Assembly: GCA_942491385.1 (NCBI GenBank)
Contig: CALOAF010000001.1
Coordinates: forward strand, 60,154-124,153
Direction: 5' to 3'
DNA length: 64,000 bases
Origin: UBA6170 sp942491385
GTDB taxonomy: Bacteria > Chloroflexota > Anaerolineae > Anaerolineales > Anaerolineaceae
A program made the position numbers and the translations under genes. Every line of letters begins with the position of its first letter. Positions within the stretch are counted from its first letter, which is position 1. This document shows positions 7,958 through 18,100 of this stretch, in pieces. The notes beneath the pieces were generated by a model that saw nothing but the letters and a program-made list of their open reading frames with translations, was not told where the DNA came from and did no database searches.

Positions 7958-10081
7958 ATGAAAGGCAAAATTTACCTCCTGTGTTTGTTTATTTTTTCTG
8001 GTTTTCTAACAAACGCCCAGGACACCTACCACACCTCCCTACAAAATTACCTGCAAAGCAATTTTAACCTGCCCAATGGCAACTGGGTATTTAATAATAG
8101 CGAAGCCGGAAACTTCAATATCGATTACCATTATGGGAATATGAATGTGACGACTCTGGATGCAACCATGCAGACCTTTGAACAAAAGTTACACTTTGAA
8201 GTCCAAGCAGGGGGAGCGAACCCCTGGGATGCAGGCTACGGGATTCCCAATGTTGGCACAATAGATGGTGGCGACGCCTGTTTGCTCGTACTTTGGCTGC
8301 GGGCACCTGGAGGAGGGAAAGTCAATATTTTTGTGGAAAATGCCACGACTTACGAAAAAGAAGTCATTCTCACGGTTGACTTGTCAGACCAATGGGTTCA
8401 ATACCTGATCCCGTTTGAAGCCGGGAACAATTATAGTCCTGGATCCTTGACTACAGGATTACATCTGGGCTGGCAGGCTCAAACGGTTGAACTCGGCGGC
8501 TTGACCATGTTGAATTACGATTTGTATGATGTGAATGACCTGCCCAGTGCGCTCAATAATGAACAATACGGCGGATGGGAAACTGATGCCCCCTGGAGAG
8601 CGGAAGCCGCCAACAGGATCGAAGCTATCCGGAAAGCTGATCTTATTGTCCGGGTGCTGGATGGAGAAGGTAATCCCATTCAGGATGCCCAGGTCGACGT
8701 GGAAATGTTACAACACGACTACGCCTTCGGAACCGCAGTGGTCTCCCGCTTTTTTGCCGGCAACAACAGCCAGAATGATACCTATGAATCCAAATTGCTC
8801 GATCTGGACGGCGAAGGTCATGGGTTCAACTGGGTAGTTTTTGAGAATTCGATGAAATGGCCGGGTTGGGAAAATAACTGGGTAGCCACCAAACCCGAAA
8901 CCGCCAATGCTACCCAATGGCTTCGGGACCATGACATCAAGGTGCGGGGACACTGCCTCGTATGGCCGGGATGGAACAATCTCCCAAACGACATAGAACA
9001 AAACCAGAACAACCACCAGTACATCCGCAACCGTTTTAACGAACACATTGAAGCGATCACCACTTACCCCGGCATCGAAGGCAATGTGGCCGAGTGGGAT
9101 GTCCTGAACGAGATCACGACCAACCGGGACCTGGAATATGCTTTCCAGGGCCAACCGGGCTATCCGACCGGCAGAGAAGTGTACCGGGAAATTTTTGAAA
9201 AACTGGAGGAAGTGGATCCGGTTACGGAAACCTATGTCAACGATTATGTCACCATTAGCCAGGGCAATACCGGCGGTGGACTTTATGACCTTAAAAAACA
9301 GTTCATCCACGAACTTGTCGACGCCGGTGTACAACTGGACGGGATAGGATTCCAGGGGCACATTGGGGGATTTCCGACTTCCATATACAATGTTTATGAC
9401 ATCCTTGAAGATTTTTATTCCACCTTTGGCCTCAAAGCCAAAATCACGGAATATGACACCAATGAAGCGATGGATGATGAACTGGCCGCCAATTATATGC
9501 GCGATTTCCTAACCATGGTTTTCAGCCATCCGAGTACCAACGGGTTTATGATGTGGGGATTCTGGGACGGGGCCCACTGGCATGATAATGCGCCACTGTT
9601 TTACCATGACTGGACCCTTAAACCTGCCGGACAAACCTTCATCGATCTGGTTTATGATGAATGGTGGACGGAGGATGGCGGATATACCAATGAATCCGGA
9701 GAATATGACCTGCGCGGATTTAAAGGCAAGTACAGGATAACCATTGAGACGGGAAGCGGAACAATGACGGATACCCTGGACTTACGGAACAATACCTTGG
9801 TAATCCTGAACGGTTCCTCCCTGGAAATCGTTCAAAACGAAACTATATCAAAAGAAGACCAGCTAACCATATTTCCAAATCCCGCCGGAAATGAAATCAA
9901 TATAAAAACGCCGGAAGATGTGGAAGTTAAAGACATACGGTTCTTCAACGCAAAAGGGCAAATGGTTCATAGGGTAAAACATGGTGATGCTATCAATATT
10001 TCCAACCTTCCAAAGGGAATGTATACAATCAAATTACACACCAGGGATAAACACTATATTTCCCGATTTACAAAAAATTAA
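7958..10081 (+). CDS. GH10 endo-1,4-beta-xylanase with N-terminal binding module and T9SS tail
   Basis: Signal peptide to TNAQ. Residues about 25-200 look like a carbohydrate-binding or carbohydrate-esterase-type jelly roll, then a short beta domain (LIVRVLDGEGNPIQDAQVDV) that precedes many GH10-like domains. The barrel carries VRGHCLVWPGW, EWDVLNEI with acid/base Glu385 and KITEYDTN with nucleophile Glu498, then FMMWGFWDG. The C-terminus is a T9SS sorting domain (IFPNPAGNEINI). Predicted to cut xylan or a related beta-glycan outside the cell. It complements the GH5/GH3 pair 1.5 kb upstream, though unrelated genes lie between. Confidence 0.92.
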   Translation: MKGKIYLLCLFIFSGFLTNAQDTYHTSLQNYLQSNFNLPNGNWVFNNSEAGNFNIDYHYGNMNVTTLDATMQTFEQKLHFEVQAGGANPWDAGYGIPNVGTIDGGDACLLVLWLRAPGGGKVNIFVENATTYEKEVILTVDLSDQWVQYLIPFEAGNNYSPGSLTTGLHLGWQAQTVELGGLTMLNYDLYDVNDLPSALNNEQYGGWETDAPWRAEAANRIEAIRKADLIVRVLDGEGNPIQDAQVDVEMLQHDYAFGTAVVSRFFAGNNSQNDTYESKLLDLDGEGHGFNWVVFENSMKWPGWENNWVATKPETANATQWLRDHDIKVRGHCLVWPGWNNLPNDIEQNQNNHQYIRNRFNEHIEAITTYPGIEGNVAEWDVLNEITTNRDLEYAFQGQPGYPTGREVYREIFEKLEEVDPVTETYVNDYVTISQGNTGGGLYDLKKQFIHELVDAGVQLDGIGFQGHIGGFPTSIYNVYDILEDFYSTFGLKAKITEYDTNEAMDDELAANYMRDFLTMVFSHPSTNGFMMWGFWDGAHWHDNAPLFYHDWTLKPAGQTFIDLVYDEWWTEDGGYTNESGEYDLRGFKGKYRITIETGSGTMTDTLDLRNNTLVILNGSSLEIVQNETISKEDQLTIFPNPAGNEINIKTPEDVEVKDIRFFNAKGQMVHRVKHGDAINISNLPKGMYTIKLHTRDKHYISRFTKN

Positions 10082-10114
10082 AAAGCCTCCTTCCGCTAGG
10101 ACCCTGCCCCCTAC

Positions 10115-10159
10115 CCCCATTTATAAAAGCCGTGAAACAGGGAAACGTGACATTTTTTT
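10115..10159 (+). repeat. Dispersed repeat, copy 1 (CCCCAT..TATAAAAGCC)
   Basis: Shares CCCCAT, TATAAAAGCC and GTGACATTTTTTT in the same order and spacing with 18555-18599. Copy 1 lies between the xylanase and the thioesterase gene. The function is unknown; see the matching copy. Confidence 0.5.
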
Positions 10160-10211
10160 GAATATTTTTTTGGAGAACATGTCTATTTTTACTCGCCAAT
10201 AATTTTAAATC

Positions 10212-10649
10212 ATGAACCAGGAACATTTCCGAAAACTCGAAAGAATGTACCTCACTGCCAGGATCAATCAGGACACCTTCGAGGGTACGACTATTCAGAT
10301 ATCGGACAGTCAGGCGAGCATCGGACTGGTCGTTGCTGACAAATACTTCCATGCATTGGATGCTATTCATGGTGCGGTTTACTTCAAATTACTGGATGAT
10401 GCTGCCTTTTTCGCCGTTCAGTCAATTGTAAAAGATGTATTCGTTTTGACGACTTCATTCAATATTAATATCATTCGGCCCGTTAAAGAAGGGACATTGA
10501 CTGCCAAGGGTAAAATTCGTTTCAAGTCCCGAAGTTTTTTTATTGCGGAAGCCACCCTTTTTGACCAAAATGGTAAGGAAGTGGCTTTTGGCAGTGGTCA
10601 TTTCACCAAAAGCAAAATGGGGCTTACGGAAAAATTGGGGTATAGATAA
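10212..10649 (+). CDS. PaaI-type hotdog-fold thioesterase
   Basis: A 145-aa cytosolic protein. HALDAIHGAVYFKLLDDAAFFA matches the hotdog central helix region of the PaaI/YigI family (the HGG..ALaD pattern), with HG and D available for catalysis. LTTSFNINIIRPVKEGTL and AKGKIRFKSRSFFIAEATLFD give the expected strands of an acyl-CoA thioesterase. Substrate, probably an acyl- or aryl-CoA, cannot be told. It is followed 18 bp later by a membrane protein gene on the same strand. Confidence 0.82.
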   Translation: MNQEHFRKLERMYLTARINQDTFEGTTIQISDSQASIGLVVADKYFHALDAIHGAVYFKLLDDAAFFAVQSIVKDVFVLTTSFNINIIRPVKEGTLTAKGKIRFKSRSFFIAEATLFDQNGKEVAFGSGHFTKSKMGLTEKLGYR

Positions 10650-10667
10650 AACATACATGATGCTTTT

Positions 10668-11168
10668 ATGCACAAAATATTCAAAATACTGTTTATTCTT
10701 TTTCTGGCGGCAACTGATCTCTTCAGTATGTTTGTCTTGTTTGATGAAATAAGGCGAAAAGGATGGTATACCTTTGAGGACTCCTCCCTGCTCATCCTTG
10801 TCAGTTTATTATTACTCAGTATTCCTGCTTTTGTTTTTCAATACAGAACATTGAAAACGCTCGAGTCCAGGACCTTTTCCGAGAAAAACATATTGGATAT
10901 ATCTCTTGAGAATATTGACGAGGCAGATACCTCTAAGGCAACCATCCCCTGGTGGATATGGTTGGGTAATTTAGGTTTTGGATTGGAAATTTTTATCCTG
11001 GGCATCGTTTCCGGTATGATCCTGGTGGAAAATCTTCCACCAAACATCAATCGTCATGCCTTTATAAGGATATCAGTAGTTTTCGGGCTCCTGATAATGG
11101 GAGGTGCTATGATCGCAGAGACCGTAACAACCTGGAATCAGCACTCAAAACAAAGTCAGCAGCAGTGA
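10668..11168 (+). CDS. Hypothetical four-span membrane protein
   Basis: 166 aa with four predicted membrane helices: about 3-24 (FKILFILFLAATDLF), 41-62 (LLILVSLLLLSIPAFVF), 97-121 (LGNLGFGLEIFILGIVSG) and 136-155. A hydrophilic loop after the second helix contains an acidic stretch (DISLENIDEADTS). The tail is Gln/Ser-rich. No known domain. It probably shares a transcript with the thioesterase 18 bp upstream. Confidence 0.7.
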   Translation: MHKIFKILFILFLAATDLFSMFVLFDEIRRKGWYTFEDSSLLILVSLLLLSIPAFVFQYRTLKTLESRTFSEKNILDISLENIDEADTSKATIPWWIWLGNLGFGLEIFILGIVSGMILVENLPPNINRHAFIRISVVFGLLIMGGAMIAETVTTWNQHSKQSQQQ

Positions 11169-11587
11169 ATCAACGGAGGATCAATTCTACCGGAATTTTT
11201 GTCAAACTCAAGGAAAAACATCCGGAAAATTATTCTTTGAAGCATTTTATATTGCATATCTTTTAAAAAATGTAATGATTTTTTAAATTGGTGCTCAACC
11301 TGTTGTTTCCCGATTCCAAATACTTAAGGAAGATCACCGGTTTTTCCGCAGGTAAAGATTTGTTACTGACTGGAAGGTTTCTAAAAGGATCTTTTAATCA
11401 AATAATTCTGCCTTTCAATCGGAACAATACAGTACCCGAATCTGTTAAAAAATCATTTCCCAAAAACCTTATCGACGATTTGTGGACGATGTCCCTATTG
11501 TTTCCGGACTGCAAACAACTCCGTTGAATCCCCAATAAAAATAGATTCTGCAATCAGTCAACCTGAATAAAAATAGTATTTTTAAAC
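11169..11587. other. Intergenic gap, no confident gene
   Basis: 419 bp, AT-rich at its centre. A 79-codon frame (11288-11527) is present but reads poorly as protein. It holds an imperfect internal duplication (tgtttcccgattcc... and tgtttccggactgc..., about 200 bp apart) giving LLFPDSKYLR and LLFPDCKQLR. I see no promoter or hairpin I can defend. Confidence 0.3.
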
Positions 11588-12328
11588 ATGTTACAAAAAG
11601 TAATTTTTTCCTTTGTATTGTCAATGATATTTAGTGTCACGCTGCTTCCGGGTCAAGTCAGCGAATCCTTGTACGAAGCGCAACTCGATTCACTGAAGGC
11701 AGCATTTCCTAATTGCCATGTCGAGGCGGAAGAGCTGGAAACCGCTTTTTTTTGTGCGCTGAGTTTTTACCCGGAATTCAAAGATGCTTCTATAGTGGTG
11801 AGGTACGGGAAAGTCAGTTCCTCCATGCTCTGTCGCCCGGAACCTGTCAGCGTATTTTCAAAAGGCAGGAAATACAAAATCCTGGTCAACAAAAACCGGT
11901 CCGACAAAGCTTTTCCACTCAATGCCGGTTTTTCGGCCCTGACAGGCTGTTTTGGCCATGAATTGGCACACGTTGCAAGATATGAAGCTCAAACAGATCT
12001 GGCCATAATCAGGGATGGTATAAAATATGTCTTCAACAGGAAGTTCCGATCTGAATATGAAAAAGAAACCGACATCATCACAGCCAGGAAAGGGCTTGGT
12101 TTTGAGAATTATGAATACGAAAGCTTTTTCATCAGCCATTCCAAAATATCCCCTGAACTATTAGCCAGCAGGTATGAAATTTATTATGACACCAAAGGCT
12201 TAATGCGACTTTTTAAACACCACTCCCGCCGGAAAAGAGTTATACGGCCACTGCCCAGGTTAATGAGAACACCCAAAAGCCTGATGGCCTCTAAAACTAC
12301 CCCGTCATCCTTGCTGATTAAGCCCTGA
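11588..12328 (+). CDS. Secreted gluzincin-like zinc metallopeptidase
   Basis: An N-terminal hydrophobic segment (VIFSFVLSMIFSVTLLPGQ) is a signal peptide. The motif FGHELAHVARYE supplies the HExxH zinc site, and about 45 residues later EYEKETDIITARKGLGF gives the glutamate-containing helix (ExxxD) typical of minimal gluzincins. A short domain of about 80 residues precedes the active site, and the basic tail (HHSRRKRVIRPLPRL) is unusual. Likely a small exported or periplasmic peptidase of unknown target. The metal-ligand pattern is clear, but the exact family is not. Confidence 0.7.
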   Translation: MLQKVIFSFVLSMIFSVTLLPGQVSESLYEAQLDSLKAAFPNCHVEAEELETAFFCALSFYPEFKDASIVVRYGKVSSSMLCRPEPVSVFSKGRKYKILVNKNRSDKAFPLNAGFSALTGCFGHELAHVARYEAQTDLAIIRDGIKYVFNRKFRSEYEKETDIITARKGLGFENYEYESFFISHSKISPELLASRYEIYYDTKGLMRLFKHHSRRKRVIRPLPRLMRTPKSLMASKTTPSSLLIKP

Positions 12329-12373
12329 TATTAATCATTTAGCCAATGGAAGCCCCTTTAAACTCAAAGAAGA

Positions 12374-13252
12374 TCACATTAAAATCTGTTTGAACCGATT
12401 GCGGTAATCGGAAGGGCTCATTTTTGTTTTCTCTTTGAACAGTTTATTAAAATGGGAAAAATTATTAAATCCGCTTTCAAAAGCAATTTCCGTAATGCTC
12501 TTGTGTTCTTCAGTAAGCAATTTGCAGGCATGCACAACCCTGAATTCATTCACGAATTTGGTAAATGTTTTTCCGGACTGCTTTTTGAAGTATCGGCAAA
12601 AAGCCGGAACCGTCATATTCACTTCCTCGGCAATTTCATCCAGGGGAATGGCCCGGGTAAAATTGGAATGTACAAAATCATAAATTTCATTGATCCTGTC
12701 GTTGTCCTGAGGTTTCACCTCCAGCGCAAATTCAATGGCATTGAGTAATTCATATTCCTCGGATTCAGCCATTTGCTTGAGGATTGACAACAATTCAATC
12801 AATCGCTCAAACTGGTCCATTCCCGCCAGTTTTTCCAATCGCTTTCCGATAACCTTTTTGGTTTCCCCGTAAAAAGAAATACCCAGTTTTGACCTTTCGA
12901 ATAATTGCCGGATGTCTTTCATCTCCGGTATATCCAAAAAAGTAGTCCCCAAAAAATCCTCCCTCAACTGAACCACTACCTCTGATTCATTGCGCGTCAT
13001 GCGATCTGTAAAGCCCGCATGTGGCAAACCCGATCCCATCAGGACCAGTTCACCGTCCTGGTAACAGGACAAATGATTGCCTATGTGTCGTTTGCCACTT
13101 CCACCTTTTACATAGATCAATTCCAACTCCGGATGAAAATGGTAGAATCGTGGCGAGTTCTGATTCGATTCATTAAAAACTCTTATAGAAAAAGAACTTC
13201 CAAAGGTTGGATCGATCTTTTCAAATGTCGGCTTAAGCCTGTTCATATTCAT
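12374..13252 (-). CDS. AraC-family transcriptional regulator with cupin sensor
   Basis: 292 aa. The first about 140 residues form an AraC-type cupin (FYHFHPELELIYVKGGSG, then GELVLMGSGLPHAGF), which usually binds a sugar or small ligand. The C-terminal 100 residues have the two helix-turn-helix units of AraC (IPLDEIAEEVNMTVPAFCRYFKK and ITEIAFESGFNNFSHFNKLFK) followed by MSPSDYRNRF. Such regulators often control carbohydrate use, so the nearby GH genes are possible targets, but this is inference. The promoter region contains paired TTAACCA half-sites. Confidence 0.93.
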   Translation of the reverse strand: MNMNRLKPTFEKIDPTFGSSFSIRVFNESNQNSPRFYHFHPELELIYVKGGSGKRHIGNHLSCYQDGELVLMGSGLPHAGFTDRMTRNESEVVVQLREDFLGTTFLDIPEMKDIRQLFERSKLGISFYGETKKVIGKRLEKLAGMDQFERLIELLSILKQMAESEEYELLNAIEFALEVKPQDNDRINEIYDFVHSNFTRAIPLDEIAEEVNMTVPAFCRYFKKQSGKTFTKFVNEFRVVHACKLLTEEHKSITEIAFESGFNNFSHFNKLFKEKTKMSPSDYRNRFKQILM

Positions 13253-13331
13253 TTAGCATTTTTTTAAAAAGCAAAATTAGACAGGTCCCAAATCTAAAAC
13301 CTATGCTAAATTACCCCATTTACGTGCAAAA

Positions 13332-13372
13332 TTAACCATTTTAACCAAACCGGACACCTATATGGTTAAAAT
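13332..13372. promoter_or_regulatory. TTAACCA half-sites upstream of the AraC gene, candidate operator
   Basis: TTAACCA occurs at 13332-13338 and again at 13341-13347, and an inverted copy at 13363-13369. ATTTTAACCA (13338-13347) and TGGTTAAAAT (13363-13372) are a perfect 10-bp inverted repeat with a 15-nt spacer. The sites lie 80-120 bp upstream of the AraC start, in the 419-bp divergent region. An autoregulatory AraC operator is plausible. Confidence 0.4.
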
Positions 13373-13671
13373 AACACATAAATCGGGAAATTCTAAGGTA
13401 GTTTATGCCCTACACCGCCCATATCTTTGTCTTGTGAATTCAGGAAAAGTTCTTTGAGTTTGAATACAGAGAAAAAATTACAGTGTTTTAAAGTCTGTTT
13501 ATAAGACCGTTTGGTTTTCAAACCAAAGCTTAAGATTAATAATTGAAGACTGCAGAAACGTAATTCATTCCTCTGCATTCTAATTCAGACTCCAGACCAG
13601 AATTTTTTTTTTACACCCAATAATACGATCGAAAAGATCGATTTAATTTAATCTTAAAAAACTGTTTAACC

Positions 13672-14328
13672 ATGACATTTATTAATTTGAAATCGCTGGT
13701 AAAAGTAGTTGCCCTTTTTGTAATGGTAACTTTCTCCAGCACAACGCTATTGGCTACGGAAATTAACCCTGTGGTAAATCTGAAAAAAGGAATTGAAAAG
13801 TCATTTGCTCTTTATATGGATTATCAGACGGCTAAGGATTTTGAAATAACCTTAAAGGATAAAGCTTCCCAGGTATTATTCCAGGAAAAAGTAGAGAATA
13901 CCAAACAATTTGCCAAACAATTCAACCTGGCAAAATTGCCTGATGGAATTTACTTTTTGAGCATCGAAGATCACATGAGTATTTATACTCAGGTTATCCA
14001 GATAGCCGGTAAAGAATTGGCTATTGACAATACCAAAGAATCAACAGTTTACAAACCAACTGTTTTTCAGAAAGGCGACAAGGTATTCTTGTCAGCAATG
14101 ATTCTGGATGCGGAGGATGCGGAGGTTGTTGTTTACGGAAAGGACCATGAGGTTATTTACAGTGAAAAGTTTGACAACCAGGCGAAGATTGAAAAGGTTT
14201 TCAGCTTTGCCGGAAAAAACCCGGAAGATCATGCCATTTCAATCCGTTATAAAGGGCACGCCTTTTACTTTGACGCTTTCAAATCATTGGCAAAACTTAA
14301 CCAGGACAAATTCGCCGTCAAGCGATAA
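13672..14328 (+). CDS. Hypothetical exported beta-sandwich protein
   Basis: 218 aa with a signal peptide ending near LLATE. The rest is beta-rich and seems to contain two related Ig-like units: strands such as FEITLKDKASQVLFQEKV ... LPDGIYFLSIED in the first and AEVVVYGKDHEVIYSEKF ... AISIRYKGHAFYFD in the second. This resembles the fold of T9SS C-terminal domains and other exported Bacteroidota proteins of unknown role, but the conserved sorting motif is absent. The gene has a long 5' untranslated region and a terminator about 250 bp downstream. Confidence 0.75.
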   Translation: MTFINLKSLVKVVALFVMVTFSSTTLLATEINPVVNLKKGIEKSFALYMDYQTAKDFEITLKDKASQVLFQEKVENTKQFAKQFNLAKLPDGIYFLSIEDHMSIYTQVIQIAGKELAIDNTKESTVYKPTVFQKGDKVFLSAMILDAEDAEVVVYGKDHEVIYSEKFDNQAKIEKVFSFAGKNPEDHAISIRYKGHAFYFDAFKSLAKLNQDKFAVKR

Positions 14329-15151
14329 AATATAGTTTAACCATGACATAACCAGCCAGGAGCATGTTTAAAAATTTTATTGGACTCCTTAATTTTTCCG
14401 CAAAGGAATTCTAATTCAACAGGAAAAACGGATAAAATGGAAGAAAGGAAAGGTGGAAAGGTATTCTGCTCGTCCAATTTTCCAGTCCTTCCAGCTTTCC
14501 AGTATTGCGGCAAGCAATCAGTCTTGAGTAAAATATTGATTATCAGTCATTAAAAAATTTAGACAAGCTCTAACTCCCCGGTGTTGATCTACTTCAGCAC
14601 CGGGTTTTTTATTTGGGGGTTTCCCCAAAGGAGATCAGCGGTTTAATCCACTTTTTTGGAAGTAAAAAGTAAAAATTACCAAAGTACTCAAAACAGGGGC
14701 AGAAGCAGCCATATAAGTCAGGAAGCCCCTGGGCATCACAAGCCAAATATCAACAACCGGCCTCACGGGTCTTCCCTACCAGAATAAGCGACAACTTCCC
14801 GGGATATGCAGTTTTCCATGCCATTGGTATTGGCATTGACTGCCGAAACTTTAAAGTTCCCAAAGCAATGCATTCTTTTCCGAAAGAAAGTGGCGTTATT
14901 GGTATTGACATCTGCATTGACAAAACGGAATCGTTTTATCAGCAAAAGTAAATACTGTCAATACCAAATATTTGCACCTCAGCTTGGCATGGAAAACTCA
15001 TCGCCTATCCTGAAAATTCAAGTTTAACCCTGTGGATGGTCCCAATCAATGGGGTTTCGTTCGGTATCTTATAAAAAATCAATACAATGAATAATGGGGT
15101 AAAACGACATAACAAGACATTTCATTCCCTTTTTCCCTTTCCCCTTATTCA
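14329..15151. other. Gene-poor, repeat-containing gap
   Basis: 820 bp with no convincing gene. It holds a purine-rich stretch (about 14430-14460) and a nearby CCAGTCCTTCCAGCTTTCCAG-like stretch (about 14483-14503), a copy of the AAAAATTTAGACA element (about 14550-14573), a terminator (14577-14610) and a direct repeat of ttggtattg...cattgac (14822 and 14898). Two overlapping frames at 14763-15027 arise from that direct repeat and lack protein character. Confidence 0.45.
14577..14610 (+). terminator. Intrinsic terminator
   Basis: CCCGGTG (14577-14583) pairs with CACCGGG (14598-14604); four further pairs (including one G-T) extend the stem to 11 bp with a 6-nt loop, and six T follow at once. 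This is a textbook Rho-independent terminator on the plus strand. The only plus-strand gene upstream is 13672-14328, about 250 bp away, so a long 3' untranslated region or a small RNA may end here. Confidence 0.75.
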
Positions 15152-18100
15152 TCAATGCCTGCAGGAACACTGCGAATGCATAAATCCATGGGTCCGGCTA
15201 TCCATGGGCCAGGCATTGCCGCTGCCAGGTTGTTCAAAGAAGAACTTGGTACGTTTTTTATCGTAATTCCCAATTTCGTTCATGGTTGCCGCATCATATA
15301 ACCGACCATTCAGCATGACATACTGAATGGATTCCGAATTGCGGATATTTTCCAGCGGATTTTCATCCAAAATGATCAAATCAGCCAGTTTCCCCGCTTC
15401 GATAGAACCAATATCCTTATCCATGCCAAGATATTTGGCACCATTGATCGTGGCGCATTTCAAAGCCTGGTGATTTGACATGCCACCCTGGGCAAGCATC
15501 CACAACTCCCAATGTGCTCCTAACCCCTGCAACTGACCGTGGGCTCCCAGGTTGATGTTCACGCCATTCTCCTGGAGTTTTGTACAGGATTGGGAAGTCA
15601 GAATATGTCCGTTCTCGTATTCTTCATCCGGCACCATGGTACGATGGCGGGCGCGGGCATCAATGATAGCTCTTGGTGTAAAAGTCAGCAGTCGATCTTT
15701 TTCCCAGACGTTGGTTTTCTGATAGTAAAAATATTCACCGTTGATCCCACCGTAGTTAACGATCAGCGTTGGTGTATTATGGGTATTTGTCGCTGCCCAA
15801 AATTTCAACACATCATCATGCAAAGGAGCTACCGGAATATTGTGTTCCACCCCGGTATGCCCATCAGCTACCATGGAAAGATTGTGATAAAAGAAAGAAC
15901 CGCCCTCCGGAACCACCAGCATATTCAGTTCGCGGGCTGCCTGGATGACCTGCTGCCGTTGTTCCCGACGGGGTTGATTATAACTCTTCACGGAAAAAGC
16001 GCCATATGCCTTGGTACGCCTCAATGCAGAACGGGCATCTTCGAGACTGTTGATCTCCGCCTTGAAGTCACCATCTGCGCCATAAATGATCACCCCGGTT
16101 GAGAATAGTCTTGGGCCAACCATCTCACCGGCTTTGATCATTTCTGCTTGCGAGAAGATCATCTCCGAATTGGAGGAAGGATCGTGAGCAGTAGTTACCC
16201 CATATGCTACGTTGGCATAATATTCCCATTGCTTTTGAGGACTCAGCCCCAAACGGAAATTCCCCAGGTGTCCGTGTACATCGATCATGCCCGGCATAAT
16301 GGTTTTACCTGCCAGGTCATACACTTTGGCATCCTGGGGAATCCTTACATTCTCCCCTACTTTTTTTATGCGATTGCCTTCCACCAATACCGTTCCGGAT
16401 TCAATAACCTTATCCCCATCCATAGTAATTACCCGGGCATTGGTAAAGGCAATTATGCCTTCAGGAGTATCAGAAGGCAACTGAAGATTGATTTCCAAAC
16501 CCACCGTGTCTACAGGCGGCACACTATCTACAGCACCCTCCAGGAAAGTAAACCTCCGGGTCAGTTCATCACTGAAATATTCATTGCCCAAAGTCCAGAA
16601 AAGTTGCTTACCATCAGCTGACCAATGCAAATTGACACCGGCATCCCTGGCGACCTGGGCTACAGGCACTGCCTTTGTTTTGGCAGATAAATCCATCTCT
16701 TTCCCAGGCAGCGGCATAGGAGCTATATATACTTTATACAGGTCGGAAAAAGCAATCCATCTGTTATCAGGGCTTGGTGTGAACTGGGTAGCATACTTGC
16801 TGGCAAAAATCACCTTTTTGTCGGTTCCGTCAGGTTTTATCGATTCAAAAGACTTTTTCAAACTTCCAAAAGGGTAACCTCCTGTTGTATAGAACACGCG
16901 TTTTCCATTTTTGGAAAACGTTGGGTTTTCACCATTTTCGGTTATAAATCTCAGATCACTGCCATCGCGATTCATTATATACAACCCGGGCTTTTTACTG
17001 TGGATAAACCCCTGGTGTCCATTTCCGCCTTCTTTCCGGAAAACAATTTTTTTACCGTCGGGAGAAAAGCATGGGGTACGGTATATTCCTTTATCCGGTG
17101 TCAATTTAAAGATCATCTCCTCTCCTTCGCTAACATCTAGTTTTAACAAATTAACAGCCCCCATTTTTTCGTCGTCCCAGGAGACGTAAACGATATATTT
17201 GCCATCCGGGGAAAAGGCCGGTTCAAACTCGAGGAGCGGGCTACCTGTCAATCGTTCAGGAGTGCCATTGGGGAGGTCCATTTTCCACAGGTAACCAACC
17301 GCATTAAAAACGACCATTTTTCCATCGGGAGAGGTACGCAAATGGCGGATTACTTTCACATCAAAATTATCCGTAAAAGCAGGGTTTTCAAACTGCAGGG
17401 TTTCCGCCATTTTGTGTTTGGCTTTGACCCTAAATGGGATATTGACCGCCTTCCCGGAAGTGGCGTCTACTTTCCACAATTTACCCATTCCCCAAATCAC
17501 GATATGTTTATCATCAGGCATCCAGTCGAAACCGGTATATGCGCCAAAGATGGTCCAGGCCTCTTGCTGATCTTTTGTCAATCCATCGAAAATGGGAAAT
17601 TGCTCTCCTGTTTCCAGGTCATGGACGAAAAGGACTGATTTGGTACGTACCCTCCGAATAAAGGCCAGTTTCTTGCCATCGTTGGATATTTGTGGCCGTA
17701 CAGCGCCACCTGGTCCACTAATGATAGTTTCTACTTTTCCTTTTTCGCGATCATAACGTTTGATCACAAAAATCTGGCTGTTGGGATCTTTGTAGTATTG
17801 AAAATATCCTCCCGGGTATACATCCTCGCTAAAATAAACATATCTGCCATCGGGAGAGACACAAGGTTCATTGACATCTTGTTGATCATTCTTACGTTCG
17901 GTCAACTGAACTCCTGAACCTCCTGAGATATGATACAACCACATTTCACCGGCGCCCAGTGATCGTTGCGAGGTAAAGTGTTTTCTGGCGACAATGTATT
18001 GTCCATCCGGCATCCATACTGCGTTATTCAACAACCGGAAAGACTCCCTGGTAATCTGTTTCGCTTCTTTTCCCTCCACATTCATCACCCAGATGTTATC

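Noticed and set aside
7741..7968. 75-codon minus-strand frame before the xylanase
   Set aside because: Overlaps the start of the xylanase gene and has no protein features; its Cys/Gly-rich reading looks random.
11288..11527. 79-codon plus-strand frame in the gap before the metallopeptidase
   Set aside because: No signal, domain or start context; its apparent internal repeat comes from a DNA-level duplication of about 30 bp.
14763..15027. Overlapping frames on both strands in the 14.3-15.1 kb gap
   Set aside because: They arise from a ttggtattg...cattgac direct repeat; no hydrophobic or domain pattern.
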